Positions 1 through 10,915 are shown, counted from the first letter of the stretch. The stretch is DNA of 64,000 nucleotides from Chryseobacterium sp. G0162 (GCF_003815715.1 NZ_CP033922.1:3582001-3646000), one strand, 5' to 3'. Notes: generated from the letters alone by a model not told the origin. Numbers and translations: made by a program.

Positions 1-1
1 A

Positions 2-499
2 GGACACTGTATTTCTGTAGATCCATATTATCTGGCACATAAAGCTGAGCAATTGGGCTATCATCCGGACGTTATATTATCAGGGCGTAGGGTAAATGAT
101 TCAATTGCAAAATTTATAGCATCAAAAGTGGTAAAATTGCTTATAGCTAAAGGAAATGTTATCAAAAATTCTCAAGCTTTAATTTTAGGAGTAACTTTTA
201 AAGAAAATTGTCCTGATGTAAGAAATACAAAAGTGATTGACATTTATAATGAATTAAAAGATTATGGGGTAGAGGTAGATATTTTTGATCCGTGGGCAGA
301 TAAAGAAGAAGTAAAACATGAATATGGGGTAACTATTCTAGATCAGTTTAAGGAAAATAAAAAATATGATTCAATTATCATTGCTGTATCTCACAAAGAA
401 TTTCTCACATTAGATTTTGAAAAAATAAAAAAAGAGGATAGTATTATTTTTGATACTAAAGCTTGTATTGATCGAAGTTTAGTAGATGCAAGGCTCTAA
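2..499 (+). CDS. UDP-N-acetylhexosamine 6-dehydrogenase, C-terminal part (partial, 5' end outside window)
   Basis: Family: nucleotide-sugar dehydrogenases of the WbpO/TviB/WecC type, which oxidise UDP-GalNAc or UDP-GlcNAc to the 6-uronic acid with 2 NAD+. The frame is open from base 2. The first visible residues are GHCISVDPYY, the catalytic-cysteine motif of the family, followed by RRVNDS and a UDP-binding C-terminal Rossmann domain (LILGVTFKENCPDVRNTK, FDPWAD). Roughly two thirds of the usual ~430 residues lie upstream of the window, so a TTG at 53 is not the start. It heads the polysaccharide genes on this strand and would supply an acidic sugar. Substrate (GlcNAc, GalNAc or ManNAc) cannot be decided from this fragment. 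Confidence 0.9.
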   Translation, partial: GHCISVDPYYLAHKAEQLGYHPDVILSGRRVNDSIAKFIASKVVKLLIAKGNVIKNSQALILGVTFKENCPDVRNTKVIDIYNELKDYGVEVDIFDPWADKEEVKHEYGVTILDQFKENKKYDSIIIAVSHKEFLTLDFEKIKKEDSIIFDTKACIDRSLVDARL

Positions 500-572
500 T
501 TATTAAAAAACTAATTAATATGTGTTGTTAAAATAAGACAACATAGCAAATTGTAAAATTTAAAACTAAATA

Positions 573-2933
573 ATGGATAATCCAGTTATTGAAGGATCAG
601 AAAAAGAAATTAATATTCAGGAGATAATTAAACCCTATTTGAGAAACTGGGTGTGGTTTATTATTGTTCCTATTATATGTTTAGTTGCAACGTACTTTTA
701 CTTAAAGTTTGTTACACCTATATATAATATTCAGTCATCCGTTCTTATTAAAGACGCTAAAAAAAGTCCTACTGTGGGAGGAGGTGAGTTTGGTGTTTTA
801 CAAGACTTATCTGGTTTTGGAGGAATGGGAACGAATAGTATTGAGAATGAAATAGAAATTTTCAAGTCTAAAAAACTTATGTATGAAGTGGTAAAGCAGA
901 ATAATCTGCAGACTTCAATATATACAAAATCCAAATTAAATGATGAGGAACTCTACAAAGAGACATCTCCTATAACCATTCAAGTTATTAACGAAAAGGA
1001 GTATACCCAAAGAATAACACCGGTAAACATTAAAATTTCTGGTCAAAATATTGTTTTAACAAGTGATAGCTTTCCGGAAATTAAAACACAGTTCAATAAA
1101 ACAGTCAGCTTACCTTATGCTAATTTATTGATCATTAAAAACCCGATGTATAATAAGTCTAAGGCTGAAGATCTGAGTAATATACATTTTATCTATTCTA
1201 CTATAGAAGGTACTGTGAATTATTTACAGAAAATATTAAATGTAAGCTTAATTAATAAAGAATCAACAGTTATTAATTTATCATTGAATTATGCGAATGT
1301 AAATAAAGCTAAGGATATTGTAAATACTTTAGTAAAAGCATATAATAATGATGCTATTAGTGATAAGAATTCAGAATCAAAAAAGACTAAAGATTTTATT
1401 GACGATAGAATAAATCTTATATCAAAAGAATTAGGACAGGTTGAAAATGAAAAAGAACGTTTCAAATCGAGCAACCAAATTACTGATTTATCAACAGAAG
1501 CTAAAATAAGTCTTGAAACATCAGCTGAAGCTAGATCAAAACAAATTGATTTAGAATCTCAACTTGAGCTTACCAATGCTTTAATCGATTTTATGGGAAG
1601 GCAAAATAATACTCATATATTACCTTCCAATGTCGGATTAAATAATACCGCCGCTGCTGCTAGTATAACAGCATACAATCAGCTTGTTTTAGAGCGAAAC
1701 AGGTTACTTGAAAATGCAACTCCTCAGAACCCTGTAGTCATAGATCTTAATAAGCAAATATCTTCTCTAAGAAGCTCTGTTATGGAAAGTCTATTGAAGA
1801 ATAGAACAGGATTACAATTAGCTAAAAATCAATATCAGGGCGAACAAAATATAATAAGCTCAAAAATCACCAAAATTCCTGCACAGGAAAAAATGTTTAG
1901 AAGTATTGAGAGACAGCAACAGATAAAAGAGAGCTTATACCTGCTTCTATTACAGAAAAGAGAAGAAACGGCAATTTCATTGGCCGTTACAGCAAATAAA
2001 GCCAGAATTATAGACTATGCTTATGCATCACCTGGTCCTGTAGCTCCTAAAAAAATGCTTTTCCTTGGAGGTTCACTATTATTGGGACTTTTTCTACCTG
2101 TCATTTTTATTTACATTAAAGAATTGCTTAATAATAAAGTTAAAAGTAAGCATGATTTAGAGAAACTTTCTCATGCTTCTGTATTAGGAGAATTACCAAG
2201 CGTTTTAAAGGGAGATCCGGATATTGTACAGGTTAATGACCTTTCACCGATGGCAGAAGCCTTCCGTATTTTAATTACTAATATGAACTTTTTACTACCT
2301 AAAAAGGATCATGGAAAAATTGTTTTTGTTACTTCTTCGGTTAAAGGAGAAGGAAAGACTTTTGTTTCTGTTAATTTAGCTCTGACTTTAGCAACGCCTA
2401 ATAAGAAAGTGATTATTATAGGTTCAGATATAAGAAACCCTCAGCTTCAACGTTACAATACATCGAGAAGGGGCTTAACTGGTTTGACAGAGTTTCTGTA
2501 TTCAGATCAAACCAAAGTAGAAGATATAATACATGTCACTTCATTTAATCCACATTGCGATGTAATTTATTCAGGAATGATTCCACCAAACCCAACAGAA
2601 TTACTAAGTAATGGAAGATATGAGTTGTTGTTAAATCATTTGAGAACTAAGTATGATTATATCATTATAGATACTGCACCTCTATTATTAGTAACGGATA
2701 CGTTCTTATTTGCAGACTTAGCTGATGCCACATTATACGTTACAAGATCGAGATATACCGAAAAATCTCTTATTGAGTTTGCTAATAGTAATATTGATAA
2801 CCATAAAATTAAGAATGTAGGTTTTGTGCTTAATGATGTGGATAAAAACCATTATGGTTATGGTAATAAATATGGCTATGGTTATTCAGCGAAGGAAAAA
2901 ACCTGGTTGGAAAAGATTAAAGAGAGACTATAA
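573..2933 (+). CDS. Wzc-type polysaccharide co-polymerase / BY-kinase
   Basis: Controls capsule or exopolysaccharide chain length and export; inner-membrane protein fused to a cytoplasmic tyrosine autokinase. Order of parts: first membrane segment about 25-45, Wzz domain, a long periplasmic region with predicted coiled coil and GNVR-like part, second membrane segment about 494-514, then the kinase with Walker [10 protein letters not shown] (about 587), Walker A' [10 protein letters not shown] (about 617) and Walker B YIIIDTAP (about 695). The tail near 759-772 is tyrosine-rich ([12 protein letters not shown]), the usual autophosphorylation cluster. Full length for the family (786 aa). The stop overlaps the start of the next gene by one base (TAATG), indicating translational coupling. 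Confidence 0.93.
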   Translation: MDNPVIEGSEKEINIQEIIKPYLRNWVWFIIVPIICLVATYFYLKFVTPIYNIQSSVLIKDAKKSPTVGGGEFGVLQDLSGFGGMGTNSIENEIEIFKSKKLMYEVVKQNNLQTSIYTKSKLNDEELYKETSPITIQVINEKEYTQRITPVNIKISGQNIVLTSDSFPEIKTQFNKTVSLPYANLLIIKNPMYNKSKAEDLSNIHFIYSTIEGTVNYLQKILNVSLINKESTVINLSLNYANVNKAKDIVNTLVKAYNNDAISDKNSESKKTKDFIDDRINLISKELGQVENEKERFKSSNQITDLSTEAKISLETSAEARSKQIDLESQLELTNALIDFMGRQNNTHILPSNVGLNNTAAAASITAYNQLVLERNRLLENATPQNPVVIDLNKQISSLRSSVMESLLKNRTGLQLAKNQYQGEQNIISSKITKIPAQEKMFRSIERQQQIKESLYLLLLQKREETAISLAVTANKARIIDYAYASPGPVAPKKMLFLGGSLLLGLFLPVIFIYIKELLNNKVKSKHDLEKLSHASVLGELPSVLKGDPDIVQVNDLSPMAEAFRILITNMNFLLPKKDHGKIVFVTSSVKGEGKTFVSVNLALTLATPNKKVIIIGSDIRNPQLQRYNTSRRGLTGLTEFLYSDQTKVEDIIHVTSFNPHCDVIYSGMIPPNPTELLSNGRYELLLNHLRTKYDYIIIDTAPLLLVTDTFLFADLADATLYVTRSRYTEKSLIEFANSNIDNHKIKNVGFVLNDVDKNHYGYGNKYGYGYSAKEKTWLEKIKERL

Positions 2934-3922
2934 TGACTAAAATTATTAATATTATACTTTCTGGGGGAGTGGGGAGCAGGCTTTGGCCCTTATCCAGAAA
3001 ACACAGGCCCAAGCAATATCTGAATATTTTTGGAAAAAAATCTCTTTTTCAATTGACAGCAACTAGAAATATAAGTCTATGTGACCGTTTGACTGTGATA
3101 GGGAATACAGATAATTTTGAATTGTCTTCGGAAGCTTTACAAGAGATTAATATACAAGAATATCAGCAAATAGTAGAAGCTTCACCCAGAAACACTGCGG
3201 CAGCCATAGCTTTTGCTGCATTTTCAGCAGATAAAGATGATATTTTACTCATTACACCCTCTGATCATTTAATAGAAGATGAGGAAGAATATGCAAGATC
3301 TGTTAATGAAGCAATTCAGCTGGCGAAACAGGACTCAATTGTTACATTTGGATTAGTTCCTACTAAACCGGAAACAGGTTTTGGCTATATTCAGGTGCAC
3401 GGTAATAATGTATTAGGATTTCGAGAAAAACCTAATCTGGAAACTGCCCAGGAATTTATAGTAAAGGGTAATTTTTTATGGAATTCAGGGATGTTTTGTT
3501 TTAAGGCTGGCATTTTTTTAGAAGAGCTTAAAAAATATCAACCTGAAGTGTATACAAAGTCCGAAATTGCTTTTAATGCAAGAATAGGGGATAAACTGCC
3601 TCTTAGAGAAAGCATGGATATTCCATCTATATCTGTAGATTATGCAGTAATGGAAAAGACTGACCGGCTTAAAGTCGTAAAATCAAATTTTAAATGGTCT
3701 GATATGGGATCCTTTGAGTCTCTGTATAATTATTTAAAGAACAATGGACATCCGACGGATGAAAATGGAAATATGGTTATTGGAAGCAATATACATACAG
3801 AGTTTTTAGGAATTAAAAAAAGTATTTTGGTGGTTACTGAAGATGCTATCTTAGTTTTGAAAAGAGAGAAGTCCCAAGATGTGAAGAAGATTTGTGAGAA
3901 TGTTCCCGCCAATCTGCAATAG
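2933..3922 (+). CDS. manC: mannose-1-phosphate guanylyltransferase (GDP-mannose pyrophosphorylase)
   Basis: Makes GDP-mannose from GTP and mannose-1-phosphate. The nucleotidyltransferase signature LSGGVGSRLWPLSR is at residues 8-21, followed by RPKQY, then SPRNTAAAIA, the sugar-binding PSDHLI and GFGYIQ. At 329 aa it contains the nucleotidyltransferase core only and lacks the C-terminal cupin isomerase domain of the bifunctional ManC/AlgA type, so it is the short form. Translationally coupled to the preceding kinase gene. GDP-mannose, or a product derived from it, is presumably a repeat-unit precursor; no GDP-mannose-modifying gene is visible in the window. Confidence 0.9.
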   Translation: MTKIINIILSGGVGSRLWPLSRKHRPKQYLNIFGKKSLFQLTATRNISLCDRLTVIGNTDNFELSSEALQEINIQEYQQIVEASPRNTAAAIAFAAFSADKDDILLITPSDHLIEDEEEYARSVNEAIQLAKQDSIVTFGLVPTKPETGFGYIQVHGNNVLGFREKPNLETAQEFIVKGNFLWNSGMFCFKAGIFLEELKKYQPEVYTKSEIAFNARIGDKLPLRESMDIPSISVDYAVMEKTDRLKVVKSNFKWSDMGSFESLYNYLKNNGHPTDENGNMVIGSNIHTEFLGIKKSILVVTEDAILVLKREKSQDVKKICENVPANLQ

Positions 3923-3951
3923 TTTTGCTGTTTCATTAATGCATATATAGA

Positions 3952-5451
3952 ATGAGAAAGCAAATTAGTATCTTGTTTTTTTTGAAATTACTCAAGATAC
4001 CTGTTAATTTATTGTTGTTGTCTCTTACGGCACGCTACTTTGGAGTCAGCATAGAAAAAGACATTTGGTTACTTGCTTTTGCAACCATTACCACTTTGGA
4101 TCTTGCTATTTGGGGACCGATCAATGAAACATTTCGTACAAAATTTGTTTTTCTTAAAGAAAAAGAAAATGCAGAGTATGCTATCAATAAAACACAGTCT
4201 CTTTTATTTTATTTTATTTGTTTTTCAATTTTAGGAATTGTATTAATTGTATTATTTAATACATTTTTTGCTCATATCATTGCTCCTGATTACAATGAAG
4301 CTCAATTGGAAATTCTCCAAAAGATGCTCATTTATGTAGCTCCAGCATTATTATTCAATCAATTAATGCAAATTGGTATAAGTATTTTAAATGCTTATGA
4401 AATTTTTTTTGTTGCAGAAATATCAAGCTTTTTTTCAAATATATTAAATATCATTTTACTGTTATTGTTTGTAAATCAGTTCGGAATTTACGCTTTAGCA
4501 ATATCTTATTATATTTCAACATTATTACTGATATTTTTTATTCTATTTTATTTTTACAGGAAAAAAATTCCGCTTTTTAACTATCGCTGGAATTTTAAGT
4601 TTGATGGATTTAAGATGTTTTTCCTCTTTGCTATTCCATTTTTTTTACCTTATTTTTTTGGACAAATAAATACATTATTAGAAAAAATATTTGCAGCAGA
4701 ATTAGGAACAGGTTCAGTTTCTATCTTAGATTTTTCTAACCGTGTACCTATGCTATTATATAGTATAGTTCTAAGTGTTGTAACAACAGTTGTGGTACCA
4801 ACATTATCTAAATATTACATAAGATCTGAAAGAGAAAATTTCAATAGCGAATTTAGAAAGGTATTTCAGTTAGGTATTTTATTAATAGGGCTAATTATTG
4901 GTTTTCTGGTAGGGGCAGCACCTGCTGTCGTAGATTTTCTTTATGATAAAGGAAGTATTTCTCATGAACAGCTTTCTGCTATTTCAGAAATGACTGTTTT
5001 GTATGCTGTTGCATTAATTGGTTTGTTCTCTTATATCTTGTTTGGAATGAGTTTGTTGGCATCTGAAAAACAAAAGTTTTATGCATTAATGGGGATGCTC
5101 ACACAAGTTCTTGTTGTGCTACTTAATCTTTTTTGCAGGCCAATCTTAGGAATTTACACTTTTCCAATATCAATAGCTATTGCTCATGGGGTTTTTGCTT
5201 TCCTGATGAGTAGAGAGTATCCATTTAAAAAAGAATTGAGGCTAGAATTGTTTAAATATATTTTGTTCATATTATTATTATGCTTACTTATGTTTTGTGC
5301 CGGGAAATACATTGGTATTGGTAATTCAATTCTAAAAATGGCTTGTATGGGATTCTTGCTTTGTGTTTTTACATTGGGACTAAGTGTAGTTTTAAAAATT
5401 GAGGAACGTGAAGTAGTTTTCAAGGCAATCAAGAATAAAATAAAAAAATAA
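3952..5451 (+). CDS. Wzx-like / MurJ-like lipid-linked oligosaccharide flippase
   Basis: Integral membrane protein of 499 aa with about 13-14 hydrophobic segments across its length, typical of the MOP exporter superfamily. The N-terminus (LLLLSLTARYFGVSIEKDIW) and the central NRVPMLLYSIV region resemble MurJ/MviN-type members. In this locus it is the best candidate for flipping the lipid-linked repeat unit to the periplasmic face before polymerisation. Very AT-rich with long T runs. Wzx versus a second MurJ paralogue cannot be settled by sequence alone; the position among capsule genes favours Wzx. Confidence 0.8.
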   Translation: MRKQISILFFLKLLKIPVNLLLLSLTARYFGVSIEKDIWLLAFATITTLDLAIWGPINETFRTKFVFLKEKENAEYAINKTQSLLFYFICFSILGIVLIVLFNTFFAHIIAPDYNEAQLEILQKMLIYVAPALLFNQLMQIGISILNAYEIFFVAEISSFFSNILNIILLLLFVNQFGIYALAISYYISTLLLIFFILFYFYRKKIPLFNYRWNFKFDGFKMFFLFAIPFFLPYFFGQINTLLEKIFAAELGTGSVSILDFSNRVPMLLYSIVLSVVTTVVVPTLSKYYIRSERENFNSEFRKVFQLGILLIGLIIGFLVGAAPAVVDFLYDKGSISHEQLSAISEMTVLYAVALIGLFSYILFGMSLLASEKQKFYALMGMLTQVLVVLLNLFCRPILGIYTFPISIAIAHGVFAFLMSREYPFKKELRLELFKYILFILLLCLLMFCAGKYIGIGNSILKMACMGFLLCVFTLGLSVVLKIEEREVVFKAIKNKIKK

Positions 5452-5468
5452 ATATTAAATTATTAAGA

Positions 5469-6638
5469 ATGAGCGTAGATGCTTTAAATCCAATCTTTTT
5501 TGTATTAATACTTGTTGTAGGTATTTTGAGTAGTTTTGTATTGCAAAAATTATCTAATGAAAAGCTTGAACATGTAAAATATCTTAGCATTGATGGATTG
5601 AGAGGATATCTAGCTTTTTTTGTTTTTATAGGGCATTCTGCAATCTGGTATTTTTATCTCAAAAATGGAATTTGGACATTTGTTAATTCAAAACTATTTT
5701 ATGCAAGCGCATCTATCAGTGTTTTGTTTTTTTTCATGATCACATCATTTCTTTTCTTTTTGAAATTATATGATAATAAAACGAAGCCAATAGATTGGGT
5801 AAGGCTTTACATATCGAGATGTACAAGGTTAATGCCTCTGTATTATTTTGCATTCTTTTTTATTCTTTTTTTTGTATTTGTTCTATCAAATTTTAAATTA
5901 AATGTACCACCGTTGCTTTTAATAAGACAAATTTTGCAATGGTTGAGTTTTAATTTATTAGGAATTACTGATATTAACGCTTGTAAAGAAACAACTATAA
6001 TCATTGCACAGGTTGTTTGGAGTTTACAGTATGAATGGTTATTTTATTTTTCATTACCCCTATTGAATTTGATCTTTTTTAGATCAAAGAGCAATACTTT
6101 AATATTCATTATTTCAACGATTCTATTCAGTGTATTTACAGTTCTTTTAAAACCGGATGTCTATTATTTTTACATTTTCACCGGAGGCGTTATTGCAGCC
6201 TATGCCGTTCGAAAAGTAAATATTAAAAATCCCAACACTCCTTTTTGGAATAGTATATTATTGATATTAATTTTCTTTTATTTTTTATTTATGAAAGTTA
6301 ATGAACACCAGTATTGGGTGGCTATCTTATTATTTGCTATTTTTTTACTTATTGCAATTGGAAACACATTATTTGGTTTATTAACCACAAAGTTTTCAAG
6401 ATTTTTGGGACAAATATCCTATAGTATTTACTTATTACATCCGATATTATTATTTACTACTTTTAAATTTATCATTCCATATGAATTTGCAAAAAATCTG
6501 TCACCACTTGAATATTGGCTAATAATTGCAGTCCTAACACCGATATTAATTTCAATTTGTTATTTGACCTTTAAAAAAATAGAAGAACCAATAATGAAGA
6601 AAACAGGAAAAATCACTTCATTAATTCAAAAAAAATAG
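5469..6638 (+). CDS. acyltransferase 3 family protein (sugar O-acetyltransferase)
   Basis: Family members (OafA, ExoZ type) acetylate polysaccharide sugars at the membrane. The signature LSIDGLRGYLAFFVFIGHS near residues 38-56 contains the family's RG and conserved histidine, and about ten hydrophobic segments follow over 389 aa. The C-terminal LGQISYSIYLLHPILLF is the other family hallmark (SYSIYLLH). No SGNH domain is fused. It begins 17 bases after the flippase gene and ends one base before the next start, so it belongs to the same transcription unit. The acceptor sugar is unknown. Confidence 0.88.
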   Translation: MSVDALNPIFFVLILVVGILSSFVLQKLSNEKLEHVKYLSIDGLRGYLAFFVFIGHSAIWYFYLKNGIWTFVNSKLFYASASISVLFFFMITSFLFFLKLYDNKTKPIDWVRLYISRCTRLMPLYYFAFFFILFFVFVLSNFKLNVPPLLLIRQILQWLSFNLLGITDINACKETTIIIAQVVWSLQYEWLFYFSLPLLNLIFFRSKSNTLIFIISTILFSVFTVLLKPDVYYFYIFTGGVIAAYAVRKVNIKNPNTPFWNSILLILIFFYFLFMKVNEHQYWVAILLFAIFLLIAIGNTLFGLLTTKFSRFLGQISYSIYLLHPILLFTTFKFIIPYEFAKNLSPLEYWLIIAVLTPILISICYLTFKKIEEPIMKKTGKITSLIQKK

Positions 6639-6639
6639 T

Positions 6640-7737
6640 ATGGGGAAAAAGAAGTTTCATTGTATATTTCCTATCGGACAAAATGTACACCTGGTAAAAG
6701 ATGTTGGGATGATTCCTTACATGTTGCAAAAGGAGGGGTACTATGAGTCTTACATCTCATTCTATGAAAAGCCTGAAAACTTGCCTTATTTAAAAAATGA
6801 AGTTAAAGGGTTACATTATAAGCCGATAAAAAAAGTTTTTAAGAATGAAGATCTAAATATTTTTCTTTTTTTGCTTTGTCATTTTTGGAGCATGAATTAT
6901 ATAATGATGTTTCATCCTTCCTTCAAAAAAATTCTCATTAGTTTCCTATTTAAAATACTATCTTTTAATAGGCTTAAATTTTACTTTAAAATGGATGCAA
7001 ATGATGCCTTTTTAAATGAGAAATTTTATCCTAAGTCTATTAACTATAAAATTAGAAATTTCTTATATAATAAAACTGGAAAATTTACGGTTGAGACTAA
7101 TAAAGTTGCCAACTTTATAAATGAGTTTTCATATATTAACGTAAGTTTCCTTCCAAATGGATTTATCAAAAGTTCAAAAAATAACACCCCAAAAGAGAAT
7201 AGGCTTCTATGGGTTGGAAGAGTGAGTGGAGAAGAAAAAGGTATTAAGTATTTTTTATCTGCTTTATCAAACATAGATTTAAAAAACTGGAAAGTTGATA
7301 TTGTAGGACCCTATGATAGTAGTTTCTCAGAGACGATTGATAATTTTTTTTTAAATGCTCCGGGGTTAAAGGGAAAAATAGAATTTACTGGCAATATTTC
7401 TAGTCGAGAGCTTTTAGATGAGTATTATGCTAAATCAAAGATTTTTGTTTTAACTTCAAAATATGAAAGCTTTGGCTTAGTATTGGTAGAAGCTCTCGCA
7501 CATGGGAATTTTTTAGTATCCAGCGATTTATTACCAGCACAAGAAATTTCTAGTTTTGGTAAATTTGGGGAATTATTTCCTATAGGTGATTCTCAAAAAT
7601 TATCTTCAATTCTTCAAGATATTATAGATGAAAAAATGCATTTACCTTCTGCAGAAAGCATTATGGAGTATGCAGAACAAAACTACGATTGGCGTGTTTT
7701 GGTAAAAAGATTATATGAATTACTAGAATCAAAATAA
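6640..7737 (+). CDS. glycosyltransferase, GT4-like (GT-B fold)
   Basis: The C-terminal half shows the GT4 donor-binding pattern: LLWVGRVSGEEKGIKYF opening the second Rossmann domain, then VLTSKYESFGLVLVEALAHG, which contains the E-x7-E motif. The N-terminal acceptor domain is divergent, as is normal. Cytoplasmic, 365 aa, presumably adds one sugar of the repeat unit. Donor and linkage cannot be read from the sequence. Only one base separates it from the acyltransferase gene before it. Confidence 0.87.
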   Translation: MGKKKFHCIFPIGQNVHLVKDVGMIPYMLQKEGYYESYISFYEKPENLPYLKNEVKGLHYKPIKKVFKNEDLNIFLFLLCHFWSMNYIMMFHPSFKKILISFLFKILSFNRLKFYFKMDANDAFLNEKFYPKSINYKIRNFLYNKTGKFTVETNKVANFINEFSYINVSFLPNGFIKSSKNNTPKENRLLWVGRVSGEEKGIKYFLSALSNIDLKNWKVDIVGPYDSSFSETIDNFFLNAPGLKGKIEFTGNISSRELLDEYYAKSKIFVLTSKYESFGLVLVEALAHGNFLVSSDLLPAQEISSFGKFGELFPIGDSQKLSSILQDIIDEKMHLPSAESIMEYAEQNYDWRVLVKRLYELLESK

Positions 7738-7748
7738 GTTTAAAAAAA

Positions 7749-8624
7749 ATGCAAAATTTAGAATGTTCTATTATTATTGTAAATTATAATACTTGTAAAC
7801 TAACATTGGAATGTGTAGAAAGTATTCGCAAATTTTCAAGTGATTTCACTTATGAGATCATAGTAGTAGATAACGCTTCTAGTGATGAATCCTCAAAAAT
7901 TCTTTCAAAAACTGAAAATATTAGATATATTCAATCTGATCGTAATTTGGGTTTTGGATCTGCCAATAATATGGGAGCAAAATCAGCAAAAGGTCAATAT
8001 CTTTTTTTACTAAACTCTGATACGATCTTGTTAGAAAACTCTATAAAAAAAATGTTGGATTTCTATATTGCAAATCAAAAAGAATTGAATATTGGAGCTT
8101 TGGGCTGTATCTTAATTGATGAAGGAAATAATTTTATAAATAGTGGTGGTTTTTTTCCGAAAGCTAAGAATTATATCAACAGTTATTTGGGAAAAACGAT
8201 CAAAGAACTTGAAATTTCAACAAAAAAAGAATCACAAGAAATTGATTTTGTCACAGGGGCAGATTTGATGATTTCAAAGGATATTTACGAAGAAATTGGA
8301 GGCTTTGATGAAAATTTCTTCCTATATTATGAAGAAACAGATTTACAAAAAAGATTAGCAAATCTTGGATATAAGAATTATATTCTAACAACGACAAAAA
8401 TTATACATTTAGAGGGTGGAAGTGATCTGGGAGCTACTGTTTCCAATTTCAAAAGAACTGTAATACACCAAAGTAGAAATCGTTACTTAAAAAAACATGA
8501 TAGCAAAGATTATTATAAGTATGTCTTCTTAGATTTTTTTGCAACGTTGGGAAGGTTGGGGAGTAAGAAGTATACAATCAAAGAAAAGGTTGATTTTCTA
8601 AAGGCAAATTTTAAATCTTATTAA
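7749..8624 (+). CDS. glycosyltransferase, GT2 family (rhamnosyltransferase-like)
   Basis: GT-A fold enzyme of 291 aa. It begins with SIIIVNYNTCKLTLECVESI and has VVDNASSD, the metal-binding LLNSDTIL, and the later FVTGADLMI and GGFDENFFLYYEETDL motifs typical of WbbL/RfbF-like GT2 enzymes. These often transfer rhamnose, but the donor here is not established. Same operon, 11 bases after the preceding gene. Confidence 0.88.
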   Translation: MQNLECSIIIVNYNTCKLTLECVESIRKFSSDFTYEIIVVDNASSDESSKILSKTENIRYIQSDRNLGFGSANNMGAKSAKGQYLFLLNSDTILLENSIKKMLDFYIANQKELNIGALGCILIDEGNNFINSGGFFPKAKNYINSYLGKTIKELEISTKKESQEIDFVTGADLMISKDIYEEIGGFDENFFLYYEETDLQKRLANLGYKNYILTTTKIIHLEGGSDLGATVSNFKRTVIHQSRNRYLKKHDSKDYYKYVFLDFFATLGRLGSKKYTIKEKVDFLKANFKSY

Positions 8625-8626
8625 AT

Positions 8627-9784
8627 ATGAAAAATGATATTGTTTTTATCGATACAAATTCAATAGGGAATTTTCATGAGATTTTTAATACAGCTTTTTT
8701 TAAAATTTTAGAAAAAAATTATGATTCAATAACCTATATATCATCAGATTCTTGTATTGAGGCAATTACGAAAATTTTAAATGACAAAGCATTGTCATAT
8801 GATCAGTCTAAGATTCATTTTAAAAAAATTAAAGTTTTAAAGGGAAGCCAGTCTTATCATATTTTTTTAAGAAAACTATTAGCAAGTTTTTTATTGTTTT
8901 TTTTACTTATTAAAAATAGAAAAGAAAAAATAATTTTGGCTAATTTGAATGAATTTAGCACTTTGTATCTGAATTCATTAGTCAATATTTTTGATATAAA
9001 ATTAGGGATAATAACCCATGGGGAATTGGAGTATATGATCCAAGACGTACCCAAAAATAAACCGATATTTCTTTATAAAAGCTTATTGAAACATTTTTTT
9101 AAAAATAAAATATCGGAAAACATACAAATATTAACATTGGGGAAATCTATAGAAGATAACCTTAAACAAATATTTCCCGTTAATTCCAAAATTATTAAGA
9201 GCATTGAGCATCCTTATTTCTTTGATAGCAATGCCGTGTCTGAAAGTTCGGATTCTAATATAATTAGAATGGGAATAGTAGGTACTGTGGGTGAAAACAA
9301 AGGAATGAGTGACTTTATTAAATTGTCACAACATTTAGAAAGTTCCATTCATCAAGGCGTAATTGAATTTCATGTTATCGGAAAACATAATTATAATATT
9401 GAAAACTATCCGTTGTTACGTTTTTTAGCAAAGCCTAACACTTCGATACCTACCAAAGAATATAATGATGCCATTCAAAAATTAGATTTCATTTTGTTTT
9501 TTTATAATGAAAATCAATATCGCTTAACAGCAAGCGGTGCCATTTTTGATGCAATTAATCATAATAAACCAATAATTGCCTTAAAAAACAGCTATTTTAA
9601 TCATGTATTTTCGTACGGAAAAGTAGGGTATCTTTGTGAAAACATAGAAGAAATGAAAGATATTATAAAAGATGTTGTGGATAAAAAAAATGTAAATTTT
9701 GATTTACGAATTGAATTTGAGAAAATTAAAAATATTTTTGATTGGAAGCATATTGTTTTACCCTTAATTATAAAAAATAACTAG
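8627..9784 (+). CDS. glycosyltransferase-like protein (GT-B fold, divergent)
   Basis: The product (385 aa) has a weakly conserved N-terminal half and a GT4-like C-terminal half: RMGIVGTVGENKGMSDF opens the second domain, followed by FHVIGKHN, a loop with IPTKEYNDAI, and ASGAIFDAINHNKPIIAL. The usual E-x7-E region is altered, so it is a divergent member. Two bases separate it from the gene before and one from the gene after. It probably adds a repeat-unit sugar; specificity unknown. Confidence 0.72.
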   Translation: MKNDIVFIDTNSIGNFHEIFNTAFFKILEKNYDSITYISSDSCIEAITKILNDKALSYDQSKIHFKKIKVLKGSQSYHIFLRKLLASFLLFFLLIKNRKEKIILANLNEFSTLYLNSLVNIFDIKLGIITHGELEYMIQDVPKNKPIFLYKSLLKHFFKNKISENIQILTLGKSIEDNLKQIFPVNSKIIKSIEHPYFFDSNAVSESSDSNIIRMGIVGTVGENKGMSDFIKLSQHLESSIHQGVIEFHVIGKHNYNIENYPLLRFLAKPNTSIPTKEYNDAIQKLDFILFFYNENQYRLTASGAIFDAINHNKPIIALKNSYFNHVFSYGKVGYLCENIEEMKDIIKDVVDKKNVNFDLRIEFEKIKNIFDWKHIVLPLIIKNN

Positions 9785-9785
9785 A

Positions 9786-10886
9786 ATGTATTTATATCTT
9801 ATTTTCTATATAATAGCATTTCTAAGCTTTATTGAACTCAATATAGGTAAGCGTTTTGGCAAACCTGTGATGTTATTTTTTATACTCTTATTTTTTTGCT
9901 TGTCTTTTCTCCGATGGGAAAGAGGCTCAGATTGGGAAGCCTACAAATTCATATTTGAAAATATTGGATCTAATGAATATTTAAAGAATAGCTACGAATT
10001 CCTTTTTAGTAAACTTAATGTAATTGTTTATGATCTAACAGGAAATCTTTCAGTGCTGTTATTTTGTGAAGGCGCTATTATATTTTTTTGTTTCTACTAT
10101 ATACTTAAGAAATATTCAGATGGCTTACTCATATCTTTGTTGGTTTGGTTGAGCCTTTCCATTGCGAGTATTTTCTTTACAAGACAAGCCATAGCAATTG
10201 CTGTGTGTGTGTTTTCTTTTCATTATATTTTTCAACGGAAACTATTACTGTACTTACTAGTAGTTTTCATTGCAATGCTTTTTCATAAATCGGCCTTCAT
10301 TTTTCTACCTGCATACTGGATATATACTTTAAAATTATCCAGAAAGCAAGTAATTATAATTGTTGCTTCCAGTTTTGCTTTAACCCTTGTTGCAAGTTCA
10401 CTTTTAGCAATAGTAGCGAGTAGTGGTTTGGGATCTGTTTCTGAAAGAGGTACTTTATACCTGGAATCAGGCTCTGATGAGGCATTTGGTTCTGCTTATT
10501 CGCCCATGGAGACAATGATAAGGGGAGTTATTTATAGATTAGGACTATTGGCCATTTTTATTGTGTATTTTTTTGATAAATATGAAAAAGAAGAAAAATT
10601 TAGAGGTATTTTCAATCTTTATTTAATAAGTGTTGTACTATTTATCTTGTTTGTTCCTATTTCAGTTGCATTGATTCGTTTTTCTGGATACTACGAAATT
10701 TTCCAAATATTTTTATTTCCAGTACTCGTTTCTTTGACAAAAAATAAAATTTATAAGAATATGTTGATGCTATTGATGATTATTTACTTAGGCTTTAAAT
10801 TTAGTGGAGTGATTAGTGCTTATGAAGATCTATATATTCCTTATAAGTCAATTTTTAATAAAGAGTTTCCTGTCAAAGTCGGATAA
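9786..10886 (+). CDS. EpsG/Wzy-like polysaccharide polymerase
   Basis: Polytopic membrane protein of 366 aa with about ten hydrophobic segments. Near the N-terminus it has RWERGSDWEAY, the R-x-x-x-G-x-D-W-x-x-Y pattern of the EpsG family (VpsL/EpsG-type polymerases), and further on FFTRQAIAIAVCVFSFHY, also typical. No other polymerase candidate is present, so this is the likely Wzy that links repeat units in the periplasm. Wzy proteins diverge fast, so the call relies on the EpsG motif and context. Confidence 0.8.
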   Translation: MYLYLIFYIIAFLSFIELNIGKRFGKPVMLFFILLFFCLSFLRWERGSDWEAYKFIFENIGSNEYLKNSYEFLFSKLNVIVYDLTGNLSVLLFCEGAIIFFCFYYILKKYSDGLLISLLVWLSLSIASIFFTRQAIAIAVCVFSFHYIFQRKLLLYLLVVFIAMLFHKSAFIFLPAYWIYTLKLSRKQVIIIVASSFALTLVASSLLAIVASSGLGSVSERGTLYLESGSDEAFGSAYSPMETMIRGVIYRLGLLAIFIVYFFDKYEKEEKFRGIFNLYLISVVLFILFVPISVALIRFSGYYEIFQIFLFPVLVSLTKNKIYKNMLMLLMIIYLGFKFSGVISAYEDLYIPYKSIFNKEFPVKVG

Positions 10887-10915
10887 TATAAGTTGAACTC
10901 ATAATTATTTAATGT